DNA of 5,448 bases from Gammaproteobacteria bacterium (GTDB taxonomy: Bacteria; Pseudomonadota; Gammaproteobacteria; Francisellales; CACEW01). A program made the position numbers and the translations under genes. Below the pieces are notes generated by a model, which searched no databases, was not told where the DNA came from, and saw only the letters and a program-made list of their open reading frames with translations. The number at the start of each line of letters is the position of its first letter. Position 1 is the first letter of the stretch. The DNA is taken from the NCBI GenBank assembly GCA_028282045.1, contig JANQIS010000227.1, positions 1-5,448 on the forward strand, written 5' to 3'. This document shows positions 1 through 5,448 of this stretch, in pieces.

Positions 1-889
1 GTGTTGTACCTTGCTTAAGTAAGGCAATAACACAGTCCCCCAGGCCGGAACCGCTGATTTTAGCGGCCAGGATGTCAGGTTGTTGGGTAAGTTCGGTGAT
101 GATGGCCTCGAGGGTGGCGTCAGATACGCCTAGATCGCGTAGGTGTTGTTGATAGGCGCTCATGGCTTGTGCCAGGGTGGTGTAGTCTTGGTGTTTGAGT
201 GCGCTGATTGCTTGGCGGGTAGTGTCTCCCATGGTTTGATATAGTGTTTGGTAGCGTTGCGGTTGTTGGGCTGCTAACTGCGCCACATGGCTAATCACTT
301 GCGCGGTCGGTGTCTTGTAGCCGCAGTAGACCGGCGCAATAGTAAGCTGAGTATCAATGGGTTGGGCGTAGGGTGGTTGCATCTGGTAGTGTACGACGCC
401 ACCGAGCAAACTGGCGGCAACATCAGCACCAGAGCCGCGTCCTTGCACCTGTTGGACGATATGTCGGGCTTGTTGTAAATGTTGTTCAGAGGTCTGGGAG
501 AGACCACACCATAGGGATAGCGCGCCACTTAGCGCCACAGTGAGTGCTGCAGAAGAACCCAATCCGACCTTGGGGTCGATATCAGAATCGATGTGGATGT
601 GCAGGCCAGGTGACGTATGTCGACCATCATGATGGCAATAGGGTAAATAAATCTGTTGCACACACATCAATACAAAACGCAACGATGGGTTAGGCGTAAT
701 AAGTTGGTTCAACGGTGCTTGGTAGTGATCTAAAACCGACTCAATCTGCAACACTGATGTGGTTAAAGGGGTCAGTGTTACTTGAATACGTTGGTCAATT
801 GCAGCTACCAGTGCGGGCTGGCCATGCAGTATGGCATGTTCACCCATCAGCATCAGACTGCCCGGTGCGCTGGCAATGAGCTTACGCAC
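1..889 (-). CDS. GHMP kinase, probable phosphomevalonate kinase (3' partial)
   Basis: Probably phosphorylates 5-phosphomevalonate with ATP to 5-diphosphomevalonate in the cytoplasm. 296 residues are visible and the frame runs open off the left edge. GHMP motif 1 is at residues 8-23 (SAPGSLMLMGEHA), motif 2 at 106-116 (PKVGLGSSAAL), a GRGSGAD segment at 150-156 with the presumed catalytic Asp156, and motif 3 at 277-286 (KISGSGLGDC). GSGAD followed by VAAS, and the GDC of motif 3, resemble phosphomevalonate kinases more than mevalonate kinases; GEHA in motif 1 is shared with mevalonate kinases. The usual motif-1 Lys after APG is Ser11. The chosen start is GTG at 889, seven bases after a GGAG, placing the first strand as in relatives. 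An in-frame ATG at 907 has no clear ribosome site and would add six residues. It overlaps the mevalonate kinase end by 8 bases. Glutamine is abundant (about 34 of 296). A second mevalonate kinase-like enzyme is the main alternative. Confidence 0.85.
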   Translation of the reverse strand, partial: MRKLIASAPGSLMLMGEHAILHGQPALVAAIDQRIQVTLTPLTTSVLQIESVLDHYQAPLNQLITPNPSLRFVLMCVQQIYLPYCHHDGRHTSPGLHIHIDSDIDPKVGLGSSAALTVALSGALSLWCGLSQTSEQHLQQARHIVQQVQGRGSGADVAASLLGGVVHYQMQPPYAQPIDTQLTIAPVYCGYKTPTAQVISHVAQLAAQQPQRYQTLYQTMGDTTRQAISALKHQDYTTLAQAMSAYQQHLRDLGVSDATLEAIITELTQQPDILAAKISGSGLGDCVIALLKQGTT

Positions 890-1886
890 AAATGAGCTCC
901 ACGCCATGTTCAACAATCTGTATTTGCTGTGCCTGCCGATGATCTGGCCGGCCACCAATCACCAAGACCACGCCAGCCTTATCACCACAAATGGCACCGG
1001 CGCCGCAAACTTTGGCTGCTAAGCCTTGTTGCCATAACGTATCAATCAATTGCTGTACTGATTCTGGCACGACACCAATCTGACAGAGCAGTTGGTGGTT
1101 GGCATAAACACCTTGCTTTAACGCTTCAAGGTCTTGCTGTTGCCAGGCCCGATCAATTTGCTCAGTGACCTTGGCGAATTGTTTAATCAGACCTGGGTGT
1201 TTGTCAAAAACTTGTCGCACATGGGTGGTGCATTCACCGGTGGTGCAGGCCGGTGCTCCGCTATCAATCACCCATAGTGGTGTGTCCCAGATGGGCCGTG
1301 GTTGTTGCGTATTGCAGGTAAAATAATACATACCACCATGATATGACAAATACAGATCAATACCGCTGCTGCGCCCATGCTGTAAGTTTTCGGTCTCCAG
1401 ATGAAAGCTGTGGCGTTCCTGTTCGGTAAGTTCACGGTTAAAATATGCCGACAATGCACGTGTAGCACTGACAATACTGGCGGCTGATGAACCCATGCCG
1501 CTGCCGGTCGGGATGGTGGATTCAGTGCGGATTTTTACCCCATGTTCCAAGCTTTGATTAAAGCGGTCGATCAGTTTAGAAGCGGTGTACTCCATCAATT
1601 CAAACGGTTTGCGAATAACTTCACGGATACCGGCTTCACCGGCTTGAAAACGGGAAAAACTTTGTTGAGCGCGGTTAGCAATACGCCGTAGTGCACTTAA
1701 AGTGCGGCTGCCTTTATGCGGCAAGTTGACCAGATCAAACATCACCTCAGGCGGGCTTTGTGAGCTCACGGTAGTTGTAAGATAACGGTCTACAGCAAAA
1801 GCAAGCGCAGACTGGCCATAGGCCACGGCATGCTCACCGCTGAGAATCAGTTTGCCAGGAGCGCGAGCACTGGTCATGCGTCTCAT
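882..1886 (-). CDS. mevalonate kinase
   Basis: Cytoplasmic GHMP kinase, 334 residues, expected to convert mevalonate and ATP to 5-phosphomevalonate. Motif 1 is at residues 7-24 (ARAPGKLILSGEHAVAYG), with the family Lys12 and GEHA. Motif 2 is GSGMGSSAA at 128-136. The segment at 167-177 (ENLQHGRSSGID) has the Glu and Asp spacing typical of mevalonate kinases (their HGxPSGID), with Asp177 the likely catalytic base; this favours mevalonate kinase over phosphomevalonate kinase. Motif 3 is KVCGAGAICGD at 292-302, a variant of the common KxTGAGGGG form. Start: ATG at 1886 forms an ATGA overlap with the HMG-CoA synthase stop and lies seven bases after AAGG. In-frame TTG at 1892 and ATG at 1877 are alternatives. 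Translation is probably coupled to the synthase gene. Substrate assignment is inferred from motifs and context. Confidence 0.88.
   Translation of the reverse strand: MRRMTSARAPGKLILSGEHAVAYGQSALAFAVDRYLTTTVSSQSPPEVMFDLVNLPHKGSRTLSALRRIANRAQQSFSRFQAGEAGIREVIRKPFELMEYTASKLIDRFNQSLEHGVKIRTESTIPTGSGMGSSAASIVSATRALSAYFNRELTEQERHSFHLETENLQHGRSSGIDLYLSYHGGMYYFTCNTQQPRPIWDTPLWVIDSGAPACTTGECTTHVRQVFDKHPGLIKQFAKVTEQIDRAWQQQDLEALKQGVYANHQLLCQIGVVPESVQQLIDTLWQQGLAAKVCGAGAICGDKAGVVLVIGGRPDHRQAQQIQIVEHGVELICA
897..900 (-). promoter_or_regulatory. ribosome binding site deciding the GTG start of the second kinase
   Basis: GGAG lies seven bases before GTG at 889, inside the last codons of the mevalonate kinase gene. 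The competing ATG at 907 has only weak purine runs upstream. This is the reason GTG 889 was chosen. Confidence 0.55.
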
Positions 1887-3058
1887 TCGCAAGCCTTATA
1901 GATCCGTTGATGCTGGCGTATTTCTGCTAAGCGAAAATGACCCGTGTGGTGTTTGGGTAACTGCAGATGGCTGCCATCAGTAGGGTAAGTAAAAGTATAG
2001 AAACGTTCATACTCCTGGTGGGATAAGGCCTCACGTCGTACCAGTTGCTGTTGGTGATATGCTGTTTGCAGTACACCTTGGTAGTGTGGCTGCACCACAC
2101 CGCTGAAGTACTCAGCAGTGGCGCCGGAACCGTAACTATAAAAGCCAATGCGATGACCGGCCAGATTGTCCCGGGTGTGTTCTAATAAAGACAGCAGGCC
2201 AATATAGAGTGAGGCAGTGTAGCAGTTACCGATGCGTTTGGCATATTGCAGTGATGGGCCAACCACTTGATCAATTTCACTTTGTGTCGGGCGTGCCAGG
2301 CCGTTGCTCATAAACAGCTTCTGGTGGCCTTTCTCTGCCAGACGTGGGAACGGGATGTGATATAAGAAATGCTCATGATCAGACAACGTGCGCTCAGAGC
2401 GCTCACTATAACTTTGCCAGGCTTCTTTGAGCAGACGTAGATATAACTCGCAGGAATACTTGCCATCGACCAGTGCCTCATCACGGTAATTAGGACGCCA
2501 GAAGTCCATGGCATCCTCACACACATAGCCGCTTTGCGGTTCAACGGCCAGCAGCCGTGGATTGGCGCTAAGTAGTAGCGCAATGGCACCGCCGCCCTGG
2601 GAAGATTCGCCGCTGGTGTTTAAACCATAGCGAGCAATATCAGAGGCGATGAGTAAAATATTGCGTTTGGGGTTTTGTCGTAGCATAGCCATAGCCATTT
2701 GCAGCCCGGCAGTGCCACTGTAGCAGGCTTGCTTGAGTTCTACCACACGGCAATATTTGGGCAAGCCTAACAAGTGGTGTACGAATAGACCTGCCGCTTT
2801 GGATTGGTCAGTGCCACTTTCGGTAGCAAACAGCAGGGTGTCGATTTGATGGGCATCTTCACCTTGTAGTACTTGCTGAGCAGCATTGGCTGCCAGGGTG
2901 ACAATATCCTCATCCGGTGGCGAAACAGCCATCGCTTGCTGGCCCAAACCGGCAGTGTATTTATCTGGGTTAATACCGCGTGCCTGTGCCAAATCCGTTA
3001 GGTTGATATAATACTGTGAACTGAACCAGGCTGCTTTATCGATCCCCACCGTAGACAT
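1883..3058 (-). CDS. mvaS: hydroxymethylglutaryl-CoA synthase
   Basis: Thiolase-fold enzyme of 391 residues, the usual length of bacterial HMG-CoA synthases. It condenses acetyl-CoA with acetoacetyl-CoA to HMG-CoA, the first committed step of the mevalonate pathway. The catalytic triad is visible: Glu80 in the FATES segment, the acetyl-accepting Cys112 in ELKQACYSGT, and His234 in YHIPFPRL. GNCYTASLY at 277-285 and YGSGATAEYFSG at 309-320 match conserved C-terminal segments of the family. The ATG at 3058 is preceded by a strong TAGGAG six bases upstream, and that TAG is the stop codon of the HMG-CoA reductase gene. The end overlaps the mevalonate kinase start in an ATGA arrangement. Nothing appears broken or truncated, and the family call is firm. 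Confidence 0.96.
   Translation of the reverse strand: MSTVGIDKAAWFSSQYYINLTDLAQARGINPDKYTAGLGQQAMAVSPPDEDIVTLAANAAQQVLQGEDAHQIDTLLFATESGTDQSKAAGLFVHHLLGLPKYCRVVELKQACYSGTAGLQMAMAMLRQNPKRNILLIASDIARYGLNTSGESSQGGGAIALLLSANPRLLAVEPQSGYVCEDAMDFWRPNYRDEALVDGKYSCELYLRLLKEAWQSYSERSERTLSDHEHFLYHIPFPRLAEKGHQKLFMSNGLARPTQSEIDQVVGPSLQYAKRIGNCYTASLYIGLLSLLEHTRDNLAGHRIGFYSYGSGATAEYFSGVVQPHYQGVLQTAYHQQQLVRREALSHQEYERFYTFTYPTDGSHLQLPKHHTGHFRLAEIRQHQRIYKACE
1894..1897 (-). promoter_or_regulatory. ribosome binding site for mevalonate kinase
   Basis: AAGG sits seven bases before ATG 1886, inside the last codons of the HMG-CoA synthase gene. It supports the start that gives the ATGA overlap rather than the TTG at 1892, which would lie only one base from the AAGG. 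Confidence 0.55.
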
Positions 3059-3071
3059 AGTTGACTCCTAA
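3056..3071 (-). repeat. 16-base junction repeat, copy 1 (HMG-CoA reductase stop, ribosome site, mvaS start)
   Basis: Minus strand reads TTAGGAGTCAACTATG. It contains the TAG stop of the reductase gene, the AGGAG ribosome site made from that stop, a six-base spacer and the mvaS start codon. It is identical to the sequence at 4356-4371; the identity ends at the next base on each side. Confidence 0.85.
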
Positions 3072-4093
3072 CGCTCAAATAGCATGTGGCTGCGAGTGAG
3101 TTCGCCACAACGCGTTTGCGCTGCCATTAAGGATAATTCGCCACACAATACCACAGCGGCAATAATCTTTGCCAGACGCATGCTATTTTCTCCACTGGGA
3201 CGCTGTTTTAGACAACCTAATTGCGCCAGGTTCTTCTGCACAAAGTCTAAACCTTTACCGTTGCCGATGGTGCCGACAATGATATTGGGGCATTTGACGT
3301 TAAAGATAAGAGCATCATCTTGTATTGCCACATGAGTAATGCCTTGTGAGCCTTCGACAATGTTGGCCGCATCCTGGCCGGTAGCGAGATAAGTTGCCAG
3401 CAACATATTAGCATAGTGAGCATTCGCTGTGTGCAAGCTGCCGGCCAACACACTACCTGTGAGGTTTTTGTGTTGATGCAAGGTGAGTAATTGCTCTGGT
3501 GTGGTACGTAAATGCTTTTCACAGATTTCGCGCGCGATGCACAATTGCGCCAGAACATGTTTGCCGCGACCCAGCAGGCTATTGACGGCGGAGACTTTTT
3601 TGTCTGTGCAGAAGTTGCCTGAGATGGAAACATATTTGAGCTCTGGATGCTCACAGAGCAAGTGCTTAAGCAGTGCATCACTGGCTTTGGTCGTCATGTT
3701 GTGGCCGGCGGCATCACCGGTCTCAAAACAGCAGCGCAGGTAAATCAAATTGCCCACGATTTCCGGTTGCAAGTTAACAAGCTTGGCAAAGCGGCTGGTT
3801 TGTGCCACTACAGGTTGTAAGTCATCACATCGCCAGGATTGGCTTAAGTACAGTGCCGTAGCGGTATCAGGAGCAGCCAGGATAATTGAGCGTGTCATGG
3901 CGTTACTCAGGCAGTATGTTTTAATGCCACCAGCCAGGCGCGATAGTTTTGCGCCGCGGTTTACTGAAGGCCACAGTGTGGTTTCAAAGGTGGCTAGTGG
4001 TACGGTGACTGACTCACATTCATCATCCAACCAGATGGCCACCGGGCCGATAGATTTCATCGGCACCTGAGCAAAGTTATCCGCGGTATTCAT
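3068..4093 (-). CDS. hydroxymethylglutaryl-CoA reductase, class I-like
   Basis: Reduces HMG-CoA to mevalonate with two equivalents of NAD(P)H; class I enzymes normally use NADPH. The 341 residues align by eye with the soluble catalytic domain of class I enzymes. VPLATFETTLWPSVNRG at 31-47 carries the catalytic Glu37. ETGDAAGHNM at 124-133 corresponds to the GDAMGMNM dinucleotide-binding motif. SGNFCTDKK at 158-166 carries Lys165, TGQDAAN at 238-244 carries Asp241, IVGTIGNG at 272-279 is the glycine-rich GTIGGG equivalent, and the C-terminal RSHM carries His336. The N-terminus is short: it begins close to the PVGVAGPL-equivalent strand, and the usual ENVIG dimer motif and preceding helices are not visible. 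Start: ATG at 4093, four bases after AAGGAG. An in-frame GTG at 4117 would add eight residues but leave AAGGAG unused. The gene begins inside the end of the small membrane-protein gene. Its stop lies in the mvaS ribosome site. Confidence 0.94.
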   Translation of the reverse strand: MNTADNFAQVPMKSIGPVAIWLDDECESVTVPLATFETTLWPSVNRGAKLSRLAGGIKTYCLSNAMTRSIILAAPDTATALYLSQSWRCDDLQPVVAQTSRFAKLVNLQPEIVGNLIYLRCCFETGDAAGHNMTTKASDALLKHLLCEHPELKYVSISGNFCTDKKVSAVNSLLGRGKHVLAQLCIAREICEKHLRTTPEQLLTLHQHKNLTGSVLAGSLHTANAHYANMLLATYLATGQDAANIVEGSQGITHVAIQDDALIFNVKCPNIIVGTIGNGKGLDFVQKNLAQLGCLKQRPSGENSMRLAKIIAAVVLCGELSLMAAQTRCGELTRSHMLFER

Positions 4094-4358
4094 GAGACTC
4101 CTTAATGACCGTGGCACTGCGTGCCAGACTGGAATGATGCATCAGCCAATATGCCAGCACGACCCAAATACCCATAATGAGTGTGGCCATCACCCAGGCG
4201 CCGCCAGGCAGTAGAACAGGCTTGATGTTAAGGCGGTGCAGGTTGCCGATATCGCGTGCCACGCCGCCGGCAAAGATAATATGTAAGATGACGGTGATGG
4301 CCAGTAACACCAGATGAAAATGGCTGATGCTCTGTTGTAATGTATTAGCAAAGTCCAT
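4077..4358 (-). CDS. small two-helix membrane protein of unknown function
   Basis: A 93-residue protein whose function I do not recognise. Two hydrophobic stretches fit membrane helices, roughly residues 15-35 (from HLVLLAITVILHIIFAG) and 53-74 (from GAWVMATLIMGIWVVLAYW). They are joined by a basic loop (ARDIGNLHRLNIK) and followed by a polar tail beginning HHSSLARS. The basic loop suggests a hairpin with a cytoplasmic loop, but the tail is also basic, so topology is uncertain. There is no cleavable signal peptide or catalytic motif. The ATG at 4358 sits six bases after TAGGAG, which contains the asnS stop. The last 17 bases overlap the start of the HMG-CoA reductase gene, suggesting translational coupling. 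I vaguely recall similar small membrane proteins ending in YWxxHHSxL in other proteobacteria, but cannot verify this. It is likely a real gene because of its strong ribosome site and its fit between two genes. Confidence 0.8.
   Translation of the reverse strand: MDFANTLQQSISHFHLVLLAITVILHIIFAGGVARDIGNLHRLNIKPVLLPGGAWVMATLIMGIWVVLAYWLMHHSSLARSATVIKESHEYRG
4098..4103 (-). promoter_or_regulatory. ribosome binding site for HMG-CoA reductase
   Basis: AAGGAG is followed by the four-base spacer TCTC and ATG 4093. It lies inside the coding sequence of the small membrane-protein gene (its Lys-Glu codons near residue 86). The spacer is slightly short, but the match is strong, and it decides for ATG 4093 over the upstream GTG at 4117. 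Confidence 0.7.
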
Positions 4359-4371
4359 AGTTGACTCCTAA
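4356..4371 (-). repeat. 16-base junction repeat, copy 2 (asnS stop, ribosome site, small membrane gene start)
   Basis: Minus strand reads TTAGGAGTCAACTATG, identical to 3056-3071. It joins the asnS stop codon TAG to the ribosome site and start codon of the 93-residue membrane protein. As in copy 1, the stop codon supplies the first bases of the ribosome site. Confidence 0.85.
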
Positions 4372-5448
4372 AAACTAGCATTGCCCGGGGTGCGTGGAAA
4401 GGGAATGACATCGCGTACGTTGCCTACGCCGGTCACATAGCTGATCAAACGCTCAAAGCCTAGGCCAAATCCGGCATGAGGCACGCTGCCGTAGCGACGC
4501 AGATCTCGATACCAGTGATAATCTTGCGGCTGCATACCGGTTTCTTTAATGCGTGCATCCAACACATCCAGGCGCTCTTCACGCTGGCTGCCGCCAATGA
4601 TTTCACCAATACCAGGTACCAAAACATCCATGGCAGCAACGGTTTTATTATCCTCATTGAGGCGCATGTAAAAGGCTTTAATATCTTTGGGATAATCCAC
4701 CAACGTTACAGGACCTTTAACGTGGTGCTCACACAAGTAACGTTCGTGTTCAGATTGTAAATCCAAACCCCAGCATACCGGGTATTCAAACGACTGTGCG
4801 GATTGTTCCAGAATGCTGATGGCATCGGTGTAAGTAATACGTTCAAAGCACGAAGTGGCTAGCTTTTCCAGGCGGCTTTGGCAGGTTTTATCTACCCATT
4901 TGCTAAAGAATGCAATGTCATCAGCACGCTCATCAAGCACCGTTTTGGCAATATAACGTAGTAATTCCTCTGCCAGATCAGCGTCATCATTTAAGTCAGC
5001 AAAAGCAATTTCCGGTTCAATCATCCAGAATTCAGCTAAATGGCGACTGGTGTTGGAGTTTTCGGCACGAAACGTCGGACCAAAGGTGTAGACTTTTGAC
5101 ATAGCCAGGCAGTAGGCTTCAACATTCAACTGGCCAGAGACAGTTAGAAAGGCTTCTTTACCAAAGAAATCCTGACTGAAATCTACTGTGCCATTGTCGG
5201 CGAGGGGAAGATTCATTAAATCCAGTGTGGATACACGAAACAGCTCGCCTGCACCTTCGCAGTCATTAGCGGTGATGATCGGTGTGTTGATCCAGAAGAA
5301 GCCGCGTTCGTGAAAAAAACGATGTAACGCTGCGCTGATGCAATGACGAGTACGGGTGACAGCGCCAATAATATTGGTGCGCATACGTAAATGTGCATGT
5401 TCGCGTAGGTGCTCTAAGGTGTGGCGTTTAGGTGAGACAGGATATTGT
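4368..5448 (-). CDS. asnS: asparaginyl-tRNA synthetase (5' partial)
   Basis: Class II aminoacyl-tRNA synthetase that charges tRNA-Asn with asparagine in the cytoplasm. 359 residues are visible, starting in mid-gene at base 5447. With about 466 residues in the E. coli enzyme, roughly 107 N-terminal residues, including the OB-fold anticodon-binding domain, lie outside the window. Motif 1 ends in FFWINTPIIT near visible residue 50-59. Motif 2 is FRAENSNTSRHLAEFW at 126-141, and motif 3 is GFGLGFERL at 326-334. CEGAGELF and the YPKDIKAFYMRLNED segment separate it from aspartyl and lysyl enzymes. The C-terminus IPFPRTPGNASF matches the E. coli end almost exactly. The ATG at 5384 is internal, not the start, because the frame stays open and homologous to the right edge. 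The TAG stop at 4368-4370 lies in the ribosome site of the next gene, so asnS appears to lead the mevalonate genes on one transcript. Confidence 0.97.
   Translation of the reverse strand, partial: QYPVSPKRHTLEHLREHAHLRMRTNIIGAVTRTRHCISAALHRFFHERGFFWINTPIITANDCEGAGELFRVSTLDLMNLPLADNGTVDFSQDFFGKEAFLTVSGQLNVEAYCLAMSKVYTFGPTFRAENSNTSRHLAEFWMIEPEIAFADLNDDADLAEELLRYIAKTVLDERADDIAFFSKWVDKTCQSRLEKLATSCFERITYTDAISILEQSAQSFEYPVCWGLDLQSEHERYLCEHHVKGPVTLVDYPKDIKAFYMRLNEDNKTVAAMDVLVPGIGEIIGGSQREERLDVLDARIKETGMQPQDYHWYRDLRRYGSVPHAGFGLGFERLISYVTGVGNVRDVIPFPRTPGNASF

Noticed and set aside
890..907. ATG at 907 as the start of the second kinase
   Set aside because: No clear ribosome site precedes it, while GTG 889 has GGAG at good spacing. 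It is not excluded.
3247..3681. Open minus-strand frame of 144 codons in another frame inside the HMG-CoA reductase gene
   Set aside because: It is a frame shadow: composition is odd (rich in Cys, Trp, Ser, Met) and the overlapping reductase frame carries conserved motifs throughout.
3750..4070. Open plus-strand frame of 106 codons antisense to the HMG-CoA reductase gene
   Set aside because: It lies wholly within a well-supported gene with all catalytic residues, has no ribosome site that I can see and no recognisable motif.
4094..4117. GTG at 4117 as the HMG-CoA reductase start
   Set aside because: It would bury the strong AAGGAG inside the gene; ATG 4093 sits just after it. The extra eight residues match nothing in the family.
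4366..4395. Possible terminator at the end of asnS (CCCGGG followed by a T run)
   Set aside because: CCCGGG is self-complementary but leaves no loop, no longer stem forms, and the T run is part of the last asnS codons and the next ribosome site.
5382..5384. ATG at 5384 as the asnS start
   Set aside because: The frame continues open to the edge with residues matching AsnS (SPKRHTLEHLRE), so this Met is internal.

Overview
The window is a single, tightly packed block of genes, all read on the minus strand (right to left). It has no intergenic gap larger than about 10 bases. In order of transcription it holds: the C-terminal three quarters of asparaginyl-tRNA synthetase (asnS, running off the right edge); a 93-residue protein with two predicted membrane helices; a class I-like HMG-CoA reductase; an HMG-CoA synthase; mevalonate kinase; and a second GHMP-family kinase, most likely phosphomevalonate kinase, running off the left edge.

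The organism is probably a gammaproteobacterium. The AsnS C-terminus matches my memory of the Escherichia coli enzyme closely along its whole length, and base composition looks near 50% GC. Most gammaproteobacteria make isoprenoids by the MEP pathway. A mevalonate route is known in a minority, including the Legionella/Coxiella group, and that affiliation is plausible here but not shown by the sequence.

The four enzymes form a consecutive metabolic series: acetoacetyl-CoA plus acetyl-CoA to HMG-CoA (synthase), to mevalonate (reductase), to 5-phosphomevalonate (mevalonate kinase), to 5-diphosphomevalonate (second kinase). The decarboxylase and isopentenyl diphosphate isomerase that would finish the pathway are not in the window; the truncated left end is the obvious place to look. 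Gene order does not follow pathway order, since the reductase precedes the synthase.

The junctions are built for coupled translation. The stop codons of asnS and of the reductase gene each lie inside the ribosome binding site of the next gene, in an identical 16-base junction. The small membrane gene overlaps the reductase start by 17 bases, the synthase and mevalonate kinase overlap as ATGA, and the last kinase starts inside the end of the one before it. No promoter or terminator could be recognised, so the transcript probably begins upstream of, or within, the missing part of asnS.

Points worth attention are the short N-terminus of the reductase next to an overlapping membrane-protein gene, the replacement of the usual motif-1 lysine by serine in the second kinase, and the duplicated junction sequence.
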